64,000 nucleotides of DNA from Phycisphaeraceae bacterium (GCA_029260655.1 JAJDCU010000034.1:1-64000); one strand, 5' to 3'; counted from the stretch's first letter, positions 36,462 to 44,598 are shown. Numbers and translations are program-made. Notes: a model not told the origin generated them from the letters alone.

Positions 36462-37712
36462 ATGGCAAAGAATCTCCCCCGATCCGTCACCCTCCCCAAA
36501 GGCTTCAAAGCCGCCGGGGCGACCTGTGGGATCAAGCCCTCGGGCAAGCCGGACATGGCGTTGATCGTCGCGGACCGGCCCTGCGCCGCCGCGGCGGTCT
36601 TCACGAAAAACCGCATCCCCGGCGCACCGGTCATCGCAGGCAAACGCCACCTCCGTAACGGCCAAGCCCATGCCATCGTCATCAACTCCGGCATCGCCAA
36701 CGACGCGACCGGGCAGGAGGGGGTCGACAATGCCGTGGCCACCTGCAAACTCGTCTCACGGGCGTTAGCCAGCCTGGGCGTCGAGGTAGTGCCCCGTGAC
36801 GTGATACCCAGCTCGACCGGCGTGATCGGGCCGCAGTTGCCGATGGACAAGATCACCAAGGGGGTGCTTAAGCTTGTTAAACATCTGGGCCGGGGCCCGA
36901 AGTTCGACGCCGCCGCCGCCCGCGGCATCATGACCACCGACCTGACCCCCAAGGCCGCCAATGCTTCACTGAAACTGAGTAACAAAACCGTCCGGCTCGG
37001 CGGGATCGCCAAGGGCAGCGGGATGATCGCGCCCAACATGGCGACCATGCTCGTATTCCTCACCACCGACGCGGCCATCAGCCCGGCGATGCTCAAGCTC
37101 GCCCTGCGGCAGGCCACCGCCGCCAGCTTCAACCGCATCAGCGTCGACCAGCACACCAGCCCCAGCGACACCGTCGCCATCCTTGCGTCCGGCCTGGCGG
37201 GCAACCGCACGATCACGTGCCCGGGCAAAGCCCTAAGTGATTTCACCAAGAAGCTGACGGCGATGTGCGAAACCCTTGCATACCAGATCGTCAAGGACGG
37301 AGAAGGCGCGACGCGGGTGTTCCATGTCACGGTGACCGGGGCGCGCTCCGAGCGTGAGGCCGACCGGGTTGCCAAGGCGGTGGTCGACTCGCCGTTGGTG
37401 AAGACCGCGGTCCACGGCCAGGACCCCAACTGGGGCCGGATCGTCACGGCTGCGGGCTATTCGGGCGTGCCGATCAGCCCCCAGAAGCTGTCGCTGACCA
37501 TCGGCGGCTTGGGCCCCAAGGGCGTCTGTGTCTACCGCAAAGGCGTGCCCCTGGCGCTGACCCCCGCCCAGGATCGTCGATTAGAGGCCGCCATGAAGGG
37601 GAAGGACGTATATTTCACCCTGGACCTTGGCCGAGGCGGCGAGCGTGTGAGTTGGCTGGGATGCGATCTGAGCCGGGAGTACATCCGGATCAACGCCGAT
37701 TACACGACGTGA
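36462..37712 (+). CDS. argJ: bifunctional glutamate/amino-acid N-acetyltransferase
   Basis: Transfers the acetyl group from acetylornithine to glutamate in the cyclic arginine pathway. The autoprocessing site lies in APNMATMLVFLTTDA, where Thr becomes the N-terminal nucleophile of the beta chain. GATRVFHVTVTGARSEREA, AVHGQDPNWGRIV and the end ADYTT are family signatures. 416 residues from the ATG at 36462. Confidence 0.94.
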   Translation: MAKNLPRSVTLPKGFKAAGATCGIKPSGKPDMALIVADRPCAAAAVFTKNRIPGAPVIAGKRHLRNGQAHAIVINSGIANDATGQEGVDNAVATCKLVSRALASLGVEVVPRDVIPSSTGVIGPQLPMDKITKGVLKLVKHLGRGPKFDAAAARGIMTTDLTPKAANASLKLSNKTVRLGGIAKGSGMIAPNMATMLVFLTTDAAISPAMLKLALRQATAASFNRISVDQHTSPSDTVAILASGLAGNRTITCPGKALSDFTKKLTAMCETLAYQIVKDGEGATRVFHVTVTGARSEREADRVAKAVVDSPLVKTAVHGQDPNWGRIVTAAGYSGVPISPQKLSLTIGGLGPKGVCVYRKGVPLALTPAQDRRLEAAMKGKDVYFTLDLGRGGERVSWLGCDLSREYIRINADYTT

Positions 37713-37790
37713 GGGGATTGGGGGCTGGTGATTCGCCCAACAGCTTCCGTTTCCCTAGCCCCCAATCCCGAATCCCCAATCCCCCTCCCC
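37713..37790 (+). repeat. intergenic inverted repeat of GGGATTGGGGGCT type
   Basis: GGGATTGGGGGCT (about 37716-37728) is followed by the perfect complement AGCCCCCAATCCC (about 37757-37769), and then by two further CCCAATCCC-like units. It may also act as a terminator-like hairpin for argJ. Related sequence occurs near 4350 and 25490. Confidence 0.6.
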
Positions 37791-37791
37791 G

Positions 37792-37820
37792 TTGACAGCA
37801 AACCGCCCCCCTGCTACAAC
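37792..37820 (+). promoter_or_regulatory. promoter of the PEP-CTERM protease gene
   Basis: TTGACA (37792-37797), a 17-base spacer and TACAAC (37815-37820). The leader would be about 90 bases. Confidence 0.65.
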
Positions 37821-37914
37821 TTACACGCCTAAAAAGCAGACAATCAAACCTCAACTATGCGTGAACAAGACTTGTCCTGTGGGGATACCCAGCTTCAGTT
37901 CAGGGAGTAGTGCA

Positions 37915-39090
37915 ATGACAGTGACCTCGACCAAGACTTGGGCCGCCGCGGCAGCCGCCTCGGCCATCGCCCTCACAGGCTTCGCACCCGCGACCGTCCA
38001 CGCCGGGACCATGCGCAACCTCGGGCGCGACTTCAAGCACCGTCAGCTTGCCGAACAATCAGAGTTCGATTCGGTCGGCCGCCTCGACATTGTGACGGAT
38101 GCAACGACGAATCCCAATGCCACGTCATTATGCTCCGGAACACTGGTCGGCGGCAGTTACGTCGTGACGGCCGCGCACTGCGTCGACACCGCCCAGTTGA
38201 TGGAGTTCCGTATCGGTAACGGTAGCTATACCGCCAACCGATGGGTTGTCCCGGGCCGTTGGAACGGCAACGCCGGCGCCGGAGCGGATATCGCGGTCAT
38301 CGAACTGGACCGGCGGGTCAGAGGCGCCAGGAGGATCCGGGCAAAGCTGAATACCTCGCGAAAAGAAAAAGGAAGGACCGCCACGATCGTGGGCTTCGGC
38401 GCCACCGGCGAGGGCATCCTAGGAGAAAACGGCGCTCTGCCGATTGGCCAGAAACGCGCGGGCGAAAACAAAACGGATATCATCAACCCTTTCGCGCACA
38501 AACAATTGGCTGTGGATTTTGACCCCGACCCAACCAGCGCACTCTTTAATACAATCGCAAACCCAAAGTTTAACGGCCTTACCGGGCGGGTCGATGACAT
38601 TAAAAAAGAAGACTTCCCACTCACCAATGAGTACCAGACCGCAGGCGGTGACAGCGGCGGCGGCCTGTTTATCAACGGACGACTGGCCGGCGTCACCTCC
38701 TGGGGGTCACGCAACTCCGCGTTCTTTTCTCAAGGCTACTTCACACGTGTCGCCATTTGGCATAACTGGATCCGCCGTCAGATCCAGTCCTTTAAGGGGA
38801 TCAACCCCTTTGCCGGCACACGCACAGCCCTCTCGACGAACGCGTTCGGCGCCTCCAACGCCCCGATCCTTCTGACCCCGGACCCGTCGATCTTCCCACC
38901 GATTATTGACATCTTCCAGCCGGGCACCTTCCCGCCACTGAGCGACACCAGCCTCGCCGCCCAACTCGCGCGGGACCGTGTCACAGGCGTCTTCAGAACC
39001 GGCACGATCCCGACCGCCGCCCCCGAGCCCGCCAGCTTGGCGCTGCTTGGCCTGGGCGGCCTGGGACTGATCCGGCGCAACCGGCACTGA
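37915..39090 (+). CDS. trypsin-like serine protease with PEP-CTERM anchor
   Basis: A 391-residue exported chymotrypsin-family (S1) protease. A signal peptide (TWAAAAAASAIALTGFAPATVHA) is followed by the catalytic triad: His in VVTAAHCV, Asp in GADIAVIELD and Ser in GGDSGGGLF. The end is a PEP-CTERM sorting tail, APEPASLALLGLGGLGLIRRNRH, which the exosortase system would recognise. GGGAG lies about eight bases before the ATG at 37915. Confidence 0.9.
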   Translation: MTVTSTKTWAAAAAASAIALTGFAPATVHAGTMRNLGRDFKHRQLAEQSEFDSVGRLDIVTDATTNPNATSLCSGTLVGGSYVVTAAHCVDTAQLMEFRIGNGSYTANRWVVPGRWNGNAGAGADIAVIELDRRVRGARRIRAKLNTSRKEKGRTATIVGFGATGEGILGENGALPIGQKRAGENKTDIINPFAHKQLAVDFDPDPTSALFNTIANPKFNGLTGRVDDIKKEDFPLTNEYQTAGGDSGGGLFINGRLAGVTSWGSRNSAFFSQGYFTRVAIWHNWIRRQIQSFKGINPFAGTRTALSTNAFGASNAPILLTPDPSIFPPIIDIFQPGTFPPLSDTSLAAQLARDRVTGVFRTGTIPTAAPEPASLALLGLGGLGLIRRNRH

Positions 39091-39122
39091 CCCGCGTCCC
39101 GTAGCGACAACACAAATAAACA

Positions 39123-39157
39123 AACAACCGGCCAGTCCCCCCGACTGGCCGGTTGCT
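39123..39157 (+). terminator. intrinsic terminator after the PEP-CTERM protease
   Basis: CAACCGGCCAGTC pairs perfectly with GACTGGCCGGTTG, followed by CTTTTTT. Confidence 0.92.
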
Positions 39158-39187
39158 TTTTTGATTGTGGATGTCTTTGTGGCTTGG

Positions 39188-39919
39188 CTATGAACGACGC
39201 CCGGTGACCATCAACAGGCCCGCGGCGATTAGCGCGAGGCTGGCGGGCTCGGGGATGTAGGTCGTGTTTACGGTCAATTCGTCTTTGCTGATCGTGGCCG
39301 TGCCCCCGGCCGGGGCGCTGGCGGCGAGGTTGTTGTCCAAGGCAACGATCACATGCGTGGTCTGGATGCCAAGGCCGCCTAAGTCGATCAGGGCCGCGCC
39401 AAGCCAAGTACCGGTCCCGGGGCCGTCGACCGGGAACGGCCCGTCTGGAACGCCCCCCGGGCTGACAACGGTGTGGATCGGGTCTACAAGGGTGACCAGC
39501 TGCTGGGTCAGGTTGTCTAAGTAGCGGACGGTCAGCGCCCCGGTGGCCGAAACACTCCCCGCGCCGACGATGTCGTAGGCCCCCGACTCGAAGATCGAAA
39601 CGGTATTGATAAACAGGCCCGGGTCCGCATCGATGGTGAACGCCAAAGCGCCCCCGGTCAGGTCCGAGCTGCCGTCGCTCGCCGAGGCGCTAAAGCCCGG
39701 CGAGGGAAAGGTCATCACGTTGCCCGCCCCTAACACCGGGGCCCCGAACAGCGGCAGCGGGTCGGCGGTGATCGAGGTCTCGACGATATTGTCGTACGTA
39801 CCGTCGGCCGTCACGATCGGCCCCGGGTACGCCTGGCTGGCTGCTCGCGCCTGACCAAACGACCCTAAACAAGCGGCGGCGGCCACAGCCATCAGTCTCA
39901 AGCCATGAATAGATCTCAT
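39188..39919 (-). CDS. PEP-CTERM exported protein
   Basis: A 243-residue protein with signal peptide (MAVAAAACLGSFGQARA), a beta-rich middle with no recognised domain, and the PEP-CTERM tail PEPASLALIAAGLLMVTGRRS. The ATG at 39919 fits AAAGGG upstream better than the GTG six bases earlier. It converges on the protease gene, and the strong hairpin at 39123 lies between them. Confidence 0.8.
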   Translation of the reverse strand: MRSIHGLRLMAVAAAACLGSFGQARAASQAYPGPIVTADGTYDNIVETSITADPLPLFGAPVLGAGNVMTFPSPGFSASASDGSSDLTGGALAFTIDADPGLFINTVSIFESGAYDIVGAGSVSATGALTVRYLDNLTQQLVTLVDPIHTVVSPGGVPDGPFPVDGPGTGTWLGAALIDLGGLGIQTTHVIVALDNNLAASAPAGGTATISKDELTVNTTYIPEPASLALIAAGLLMVTGRRS

Positions 39920-40222
39920 CGTCACCGGCCCTTTGTGCTTTCTTCCCTACCGCCCCGTCTGCCCGCCGACAGGCTTGCCCGGCTCATCCCAAGCCGTGAG
40001 TGAAATCTAGCCCGGCTACGGCCCGGTCCAAGCCGCAATCGCTGATTCACCTTCAAGTTCTGTCTTGCCAAGCGTTACAGACGGATCTGCCGGGGCACAC
40101 GTGGTAAATGGGGGGCGATATGACGGTGGTCACGGCAGACGGGGATGCCATGTGCCAAGCGATCCCACCCTGCGAACATGCAGGCCCCCCCGGCTCAGGC
40201 GGCGATCTTTCTGGCAGGCGGC

Positions 40223-40228
40223 TACACT
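40223..40228 (+). promoter_or_regulatory. -10 element of the GH113-like gene, leaderless type
   Basis: TACACT ends exactly six bases before the ATG at 40235. Confidence 0.45.
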
Positions 40229-40234
40229 TAGGCC

Positions 40235-41359
40235 ATGCTTGAAACACATCGGACATGGGCGGTCTGTGCGGGATTCTGCCTGGTTGTGACGTCTGTCGTA
40301 TGGGGCCAGGCCGACGCCCCATCGCTGAACCCCCAGGCGGTCCGCGGGGTCAACTACGCCCATATCCACCGCCGGGGCCACGGCTACGGCTCGGACACCT
40401 CCAGGCGTGAGCTGGCCGACCTCCGCGAGATTGGCGTCGACTGGATCGCGGTCACGCCGTTTGGCTATCAGCCCTCCTCGTTGGACGATCACCTCGCGGG
40501 CTTCGATCCCGATCAGCCCGCCGAAGCCGGTGCGCCCGACCGACCCGGCCGGGACCGATCCCTGACCGATCGGGACCTGGCGGACCAAGTCGCCGCTGCG
40601 CATGAGCTGGGCGTGAAGGTGCTGATCAAGCCGCACATCTGGTCCCGCGACTTCTGGCAGGGTGATATGTGGCACGGCAGCATCGATCAGCAGGACCCCA
40701 AGGCCCATGAGCGATGGCGACGCTCCTACCGACTGTTCATGCTGCACTACGCACGTTTGGCGCGGGACACGGATGCCGACGCTTTGTGCATCGGCACCGA
40801 ACTGGTCCAACAAACCCTGCAATACCCCGGCGACTGGCGCTCCCTGATCGCCGAGGTCCGCACGGTCTATCCCGGCCCGATCACCTACGCCGCCCACTGG
40901 GACCAGGAGTACGGTCAGATCAGCTTCTGGGACGACCTGGATGCCATAGGCATCAGCGCCTACTTCCCGCTGGACGTGCCCGATGACGCACAGGTTCAGC
41001 AACTGGTCGACGCCTGGCAACCGCACAAAGTCAAGATTACCCAGATCCAGCAGCGCTACCGCAAACCGGTCGTCTTCCTGGAGCTTGGCTACCGCCCGGC
41101 CACGGGGGCGTACCGTGAGCCCTGGCTGGACCGTGGCGGCGAGACCGACCCGATGATCCAGGCCCGCGGTTACGAGGCGGTTTTCCGCGCCTTCGCCGAC
41201 GAGCCCTGGTGGCATGGCCTGTTCATCTGGAAAACCTTCACCGATCCCAACCGCCCCGACCGCCACGGCTCCGGCCCCGGGTACTCATTCCGCAACCGGC
41301 CTGCCGAGCAGGTCATCCAGCAGTGGTTTCGCTCCGTGAAAGACCTCGGCGGCAAGTGA
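40235..41359 (+). CDS. GH113-like glycoside hydrolase
   Basis: A 374-residue exported protein with signal peptide (AVCAGFCLVVTSVVWGQA). The (beta/alpha)8 fold of glycoside hydrolase family 113 is suggested by RGVNYAHIHRRGHGYGS, IGVDWIAVTPFGYQ, LIKPHIW, DALCIGTEL (proposed acid/base Glu) and PVVFLELGY (proposed nucleophile Glu). Family members act on mannan-type chains; the substrate here is inference. Confidence 0.78.
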   Translation: MLETHRTWAVCAGFCLVVTSVVWGQADAPSLNPQAVRGVNYAHIHRRGHGYGSDTSRRELADLREIGVDWIAVTPFGYQPSSLDDHLAGFDPDQPAEAGAPDRPGRDRSLTDRDLADQVAAAHELGVKVLIKPHIWSRDFWQGDMWHGSIDQQDPKAHERWRRSYRLFMLHYARLARDTDADALCIGTELVQQTLQYPGDWRSLIAEVRTVYPGPITYAAHWDQEYGQISFWDDLDAIGISAYFPLDVPDDAQVQQLVDAWQPHKVKITQIQQRYRKPVVFLELGYRPATGAYREPWLDRGGETDPMIQARGYEAVFRAFADEPWWHGLFIWKTFTDPNRPDRHGSGPGYSFRNRPAEQVIQQWFRSVKDLGGK

Positions 41360-41542
41360 CGCTTGAGGCTTGAGATCGAGGCTTATGAACTCTTGAGTAT
41401 CTCACCTTTAAGCCCGCAGATGCACCGTCTGCGGTGCTTCTGCCGGGTATCCGGCAGGTATTCCGAAGGGCTCATAGGGCTTTATGGCTTTTTCGCGCTT
41501 GGCCCCCCAAGGCCACCGGCGGTAGACTGCTCCCAACAACCC

Positions 41543-41616
41543 GGCCCCGTAGCCCAATTGGCAGAGGCACGCGACTTAAAATCGCGCCAGTGTGGGTTCG
41601 AGTCCCACCGGGGCCA
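41543..41616 (+). tRNA. tRNA with UAA anticodon (Leu by anticodon), short variable region
   Basis: Acceptor GGCCCCG/CGGGGCC with discriminator A, D arm GCC...GGC, anticodon stem CGCGA/TCGCG around loop CTTAAAA (anticodon TAA), a five-base variable region CCAGT, and T arm GTGGG-TTCGAGT-CCCAC. The anticodon reads leucine UUA codons, but bacterial tRNA-Leu normally has a long variable arm, absent here. The identity is therefore uncertain although the cloverleaf is sound. Confidence 0.85.
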
Positions 41617-42015
41617 CTTCATGGCAGAGATGTCGCCACCCTTGTTCGCTTGGCGATTAACCCTCGGGCTAATCTTACGCATACAGGTCACCCTTGTTCC
41701 CCGGCACGAAGGCTTGCCGTTTAGCGGCGGATCGCAGATCCGCGCGTTGACCCAACATCCTTACCACCCGCGTCCGATAACTTTGGCCCATCGCACTTTG
41801 CCTAGATTAACGCTTCTCCAGGCTGATATTCGTCGTTCAGTTTTTTTCTAGTACTTGGTATTGAACAGCTTACGACTGATTTAGGGCGCTGCCCGACAGC
41901 GCTGACGGATTTTTTGCGTGCAATTTTTGAAGTTAGATGTATAATTCGGGCATCGTAAAGGAGGGGACTTCTTATCTGATTCGCTCTATTAGCGTGGAGT
42001 GAAGGAGAAGTCCTT
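41617..42015 (+). other. 399-base gap with promoter and structured 5' UTR
   Basis: No protein gene supported. A GCGCTG-cccga-CAGCGC hairpin followed a few bases later by TTTTTT lies near 41887-41917. Then come a TATAAT box and the leader of the next gene. Confidence 0.4.
41940..42015 (+). promoter_or_regulatory. -10 box and structured leader of PEP-CTERM gene 42016
   Basis: TATAAT is at 41940-41945; no good -35 is visible. In the leader, GGACTTCT (from about 41968) can pair with AGAAGTCC (about 42006-42013), which lies between the AAGGAG ribosome binding site and the ATG. A CGCT/AGCG stem forms inside. Folding would hinder ribosome access. Confidence 0.4.
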
Positions 42016-42915
42016 ATGAAGGGCCTTATTCGTGCGATGGGATTGCGCTTTTGGTGCGCCCACATTCTTTGTCTCCCGGTGGCAGCTCTAATCGTCTCAA
42101 GTCTTCTCGCCCCAGGCGCGGTCGATGCGGCGATCTATGACTTCCAGTGGACACGGCCGCCTGGATTTGACGGCAGCGTGGGCCCGGTGTTTACCAACAC
42201 CGAGGCGGGGGTCGTCTCTGACGTCACCACGAGCTTCGACTCGGATACCCAAACACTGAACTTCCTGGCGGCGTTCGAGCCTGAGCCGGGGACCGGTCAG
42301 CTGCCGGTCGGGTTCTTCCTGGTCATCAACAGCGGGCCGAACCCGATCGGGGTGGATGGCGAGTACGCGATCCTGTACTTCGACGCGGCGACCGATCAGG
42401 CCAATCCGATCCTCACGGCGTATGCCTACAACGGCGAGAACGGCGCGGACTCGTTCTTCGACGGCGCCGCCGTGCCGCACGCGCAGACGCCGGACCCGAT
42501 CATCTCGTCGATCAATGACGCGAGCTGGGTGAACGCCGCCGCCAGTGCGGACACCCCCAGTGGCCGGGTGATTTCTTTCAGCATCGATACCTCGGTGATC
42601 AACAGCCACAGCCCGCTGCACGGGACCGACGCTGACTGGAAGGGCATCGGCTTTGATGAAACGATCGGGATCTGGTTCCACCCCTATTCTCTGTTGAACC
42701 CCGCCTATGGCGGCGACGGCTTCCTGCTGCCGGAGTCCAGCGGCATCAGTTGGCTGCACTGGGGGCAGTACCCCGACCTGGGCGAGCAGTTCCACGGCTG
42801 GTATGACGCGACCAACCAGCCGACCAACTCCAACATCCCCGAGCCGGCGAGCCTTGCACTGATCGGGCTGGGAGGGATCGTCCTGATGAGCCGGGACCGA
42901 AGGAACCCACGTTGA
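42016..42915 (+). CDS. PEP-CTERM exported protein
   Basis: A 299-residue protein with signal sequence (ILCLPVAALIVSSLLAPGAVDA) and PEP-CTERM tail PEPASLALIGLGGIVLMSRD...RNPR. The middle is acidic and beta-rich (SDVTTSFDSDTQTLNFLAAFEPEP), as in other surface PEP-CTERM proteins; no enzymatic motif seen. AAGGAG lies nine bases before the ATG. Confidence 0.82.
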   Translation: MKGLIRAMGLRFWCAHILCLPVAALIVSSLLAPGAVDAAIYDFQWTRPPGFDGSVGPVFTNTEAGVVSDVTTSFDSDTQTLNFLAAFEPEPGTGQLPVGFFLVINSGPNPIGVDGEYAILYFDAATDQANPILTAYAYNGENGADSFFDGAAVPHAQTPDPIISSINDASWVNAAASADTPSGRVISFSIDTSVINSHSPLHGTDADWKGIGFDETIGIWFHPYSLLNPAYGGDGFLLPESSGISWLHWGQYPDLGEQFHGWYDATNQPTNSNIPEPASLALIGLGGIVLMSRDRRNPR

Positions 42916-43061
42916 GACCGAGCCCGGCCCTTCCACGGATACGGCCGGCGCCCCGGGAGTCACTTTTCCGATCGGCCAATCGCTGATCGGTGTAGTTCAT
43001 AGGGCATTGCGGTGAGCCGGCTTCCCCAAACGGTCCGCCTCAACGCCCACAAGCTTTAGCG

Positions 43062-43101
43062 CCGCAGGCATCGGGAGGGGTGCCTGCGGTGCTCTTTTTT
43101 T
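43062..43101 (+). terminator. intrinsic terminator after PEP-CTERM gene 42016
   Basis: CCGCAGGCA pairs with TGCCTGCGG, followed by TGCTCTTTTTTT. It lies about 145 bases after the stop. Confidence 0.8.
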
Positions 43102-43198
43102 ACACATGGGTCGTCATCGCCGTGGCGAGGCCGAGCAAAAAAAAGCGACCCATGTGGGCCGCTATGTGTTCTGGTGGTCCGGGGGACCTTTTAGAAAG

Positions 43199-43250
43199 TG
43201 GAGCTGACAGGGATCGAACCTGCGACCTTCTGTATGCCATACAGACGCTC
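43199..43250 (-). other. tRNA-Ala(GGC) 3' fragment, probable prophage attachment site
   Basis: On the minus strand the sequence matches tRNA positions 22-73: GAGC of the D stem, anticodon arm TCTGT-ATGGCAT-ACAGA (anticodon GGC), variable AGGTC, T arm GCAGG-TTCGATC-CCTGT and acceptor 3' strand CAGCTCC plus A. The 5' part (acceptor strand and D loop) is missing and unrelated AT-rich sequence follows. This is what an integrase leaves at the distal end after using a tRNA 3' half as its core site. Confidence 0.8.
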
Positions 43251-43357
43251 AATTTAATTTTCGCATTTCCGGTGTGTTAGGTTGGTGATAGGGGATTCTC
43301 ATGCAGACGATCATATGCCCAACAACCTGGCCGGATAATTTACAGGTGCCCACAGCC

Positions 43358-43365
43358 GTCCCAAA
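43358..43365 (+). repeat. target site duplication, left copy
   Basis: GTCCCAAA directly precedes the left terminal inverted repeat. The same eight bases follow the right one at 45600-45607. Confidence 0.9.
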
Positions 43366-43387
43366 GGTAGTGGGTCATTTTGAAATA
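43366..43387 (+). repeat. left terminal inverted repeat of the transposon
   Basis: 22 bases, an exact reverse complement of 45578-45599. The transposase stop codon lies within it. Confidence 0.95.
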
Positions 43388-44277
43388 CGGGGTCGGTAAG
43401 TGCCCCGCTTGAGCGATCCGGCCTCAATCTCGGTCTGTTCTTTGGCTTCCAGCAGGCCCACTATATCCGAGACTTCCCAGAAGCTATCAACCAGCCCAGC
43501 GGCCATCGCGGGGGTTGCGCCGCTCAGGGACTTGTGGGCCTTGCAGAAGTTGTAATACATGAAGAACAGGGCCTGCGCGTGGCAGTGGTTCTCGACCTTC
43601 TTGGAAAAGGCGTTTGTGAGTCGGGTAAACCGCCGCATGTGCATTCGCATCGTCAGGTTGTGACGCTCGACGTAGCTGGTGCTGATATGGGCTAGGTCGG
43701 GGTGGCCGATCCGGCGGTAGGGCTTGCAACCGACGCACTGGCTGGGGCTGTATTTAACGTGCGCGGGCTTGTTCTTGTTGCGGGGATCGTCGCCATACAA
43801 CTTGACCAACTGCCCGTAATCAACCATCGAACCGAAGTTGTCTATGACTGCTTCCAGGTAGGCCCCGTAGCCGTCGGTGGTCAGTTGCATCCGGTTGATG
43901 ACACGACCCGATAGATCATTCATAAACTCCCATGCTGTACCGGCATCACGCCCGCCAACAGCCCATGTCACGATCAGCTTGGTATCCGCATCAATCGCGG
44001 TCCAGGTCCAAACGTCGCCCTCGCCATGCTTGCCGAGCTTCGCCTGCTTTTCTTTGCAGCCTACGAACTGCCAGATTTCATCACACTGGACACGCTCACA
44101 TGCCAGACCGCGCACATGCTCATCGTGGTACTCGGCACAGACATCGCCAAGCTCCGCCAACAGACGCAGGATAGCGCCCTTGCTGCGTCCGGTGACGCGG
44201 CAGATGGATCGGATCGACATACCCTCCACCATCATGTGGACGATCTGGGTGCGCTGTTCGGTGGTGAGTTTATTCAT
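43375..44277 (-). CDS. IS1-family transposase
   Basis: A 300-residue DDE-type transposase. An N-terminal helix-turn-helix (MMVEGMSIRSICRVTGRSKGAILRLL) is followed by the catalytic domain with VQCDEIWQFVG (first acidic residue), QLTTDGYGAYLEAV (second Asp) and ISTSYVERHNLTMRMHMRRFTRLT (Glu region), the pattern of IS1-family enzymes. GGAG lies seven bases before the ATG. The stop is inside the left inverted repeat. It is intact and expressed from a promoter at 44301-44329. Confidence 0.92.
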   Translation of the reverse strand: MNKLTTEQRTQIVHMMVEGMSIRSICRVTGRSKGAILRLLAELGDVCAEYHDEHVRGLACERVQCDEIWQFVGCKEKQAKLGKHGEGDVWTWTAIDADTKLIVTWAVGGRDAGTAWEFMNDLSGRVINRMQLTTDGYGAYLEAVIDNFGSMVDYGQLVKLYGDDPRNKNKPAHVKYSPSQCVGCKPYRRIGHPDLAHISTSYVERHNLTMRMHMRRFTRLTNAFSKKVENHCHAQALFFMYYNFCKAHKSLSGATPAMAAGLVDSFWEVSDIVGLLEAKEQTEIEAGSLKRGTYRPRISK

Positions 44278-44300
44278 TGTGGGCTCCGATCTATATACTT

Positions 44301-44329
44301 ATAATAGCTATTAAATATATCGGGGTCAA
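44301..44329 (-). promoter_or_regulatory. transposase promoter with palindromic operator
   Basis: TTGACC (44329-44324), a 17-base spacer and TATTAT (44306-44301). The -10 overlaps the perfect 12-base palindrome TAATAGCTATTA (44302-44313). Confidence 0.75.
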
Positions 44330-44342
44330 GACAAATCAGGAC

Positions 44343-44370
44343 TTGACAACAAAGTTTTTATAGCTATTAT
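44343..44370 (+). promoter_or_regulatory. promoter of the RHH-like gene with operator
   Basis: TTGACA (44343-44348), a 16-base spacer and TATTAT (44365-44370), six bases before the ATG, so leaderless. ATAGCTATTA (44360-44369), shared with the transposase promoter, overlaps the -10. Confidence 0.75.
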
Positions 44371-44376
44371 TAGTGC

Positions 44377-44580
44377 ATGTCGAAGATGGGACGACCACCT
44401 AAAGATGACGCGGAAATAAGGGGTAATGTGCTGCGCATCAGCCTCACCGAGGACGAGCGCGCAATGATCGACAAGGCCGCTCAGCGGGCCAACCCAGACC
44501 TTGACCCCTACCGCGTCTCGGCACGATGGGCGCGGGAAATCTTGGTCAGGGCCGCCAAGCGAGCCTTGAAGTCTCAGTGA
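44377..44580 (+). CDS. ribbon-helix-helix-like small regulator
   Basis: A 67-residue basic protein, MSKMGRPPKDDAEIRGNVLR then ISLTEDERAMIDKAAQRAN. A GRPPKD tail followed by a beta strand (NVLRISLT) and two helices fits small ribbon-helix-helix DNA-binding proteins. It is divergent from the transposase, and both promoters carry the same ATAGCTATTA operator-like site. I infer that it represses both transposition and its own synthesis. An alternative is an antitoxin, but no toxin gene is next to it. Confidence 0.65.
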   Translation: MSKMGRPPKDDAEIRGNVLRISLTEDERAMIDKAAQRANPDLDPYRVSARWAREILVRAAKRALKSQ

Positions 44581-44593
44581 ATACGGTTATAAT
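44566..44593 (+). promoter_or_regulatory. promoter of the transposon RNA
   Basis: TTGAAG (44566-44571), a 16-base spacer and TATAAT (44588-44593). It overlaps the last codons of the RHH-like gene and points to a start at about 44600, where the structured RNA begins. Confidence 0.7.
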
Positions 44594-44598
44594 TATTA

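Noticed and set aside
41482-41691. Minus-strand ORF containing WDSNPHWRDFKSRASANW
   Set aside because: It is the antisense of the tRNA at 41543-41616, a well-known type of spurious protein.
42930-43060. Additional gene between the third PEP-CTERM gene and its terminator
   Set aside because: No frame with a start, ribosome binding site or recognisable protein; treated as 3' untranslated sequence.
43080-43280. Plus-strand ORF ending near the phage junction
   Set aside because: Its DRDRTCDLLYAIQTL part is the antisense of the tRNA-Ala fragment.
43260-43357. Gene between the attachment remnant and the transposon
   Set aside because: Too short and without a sensible frame.
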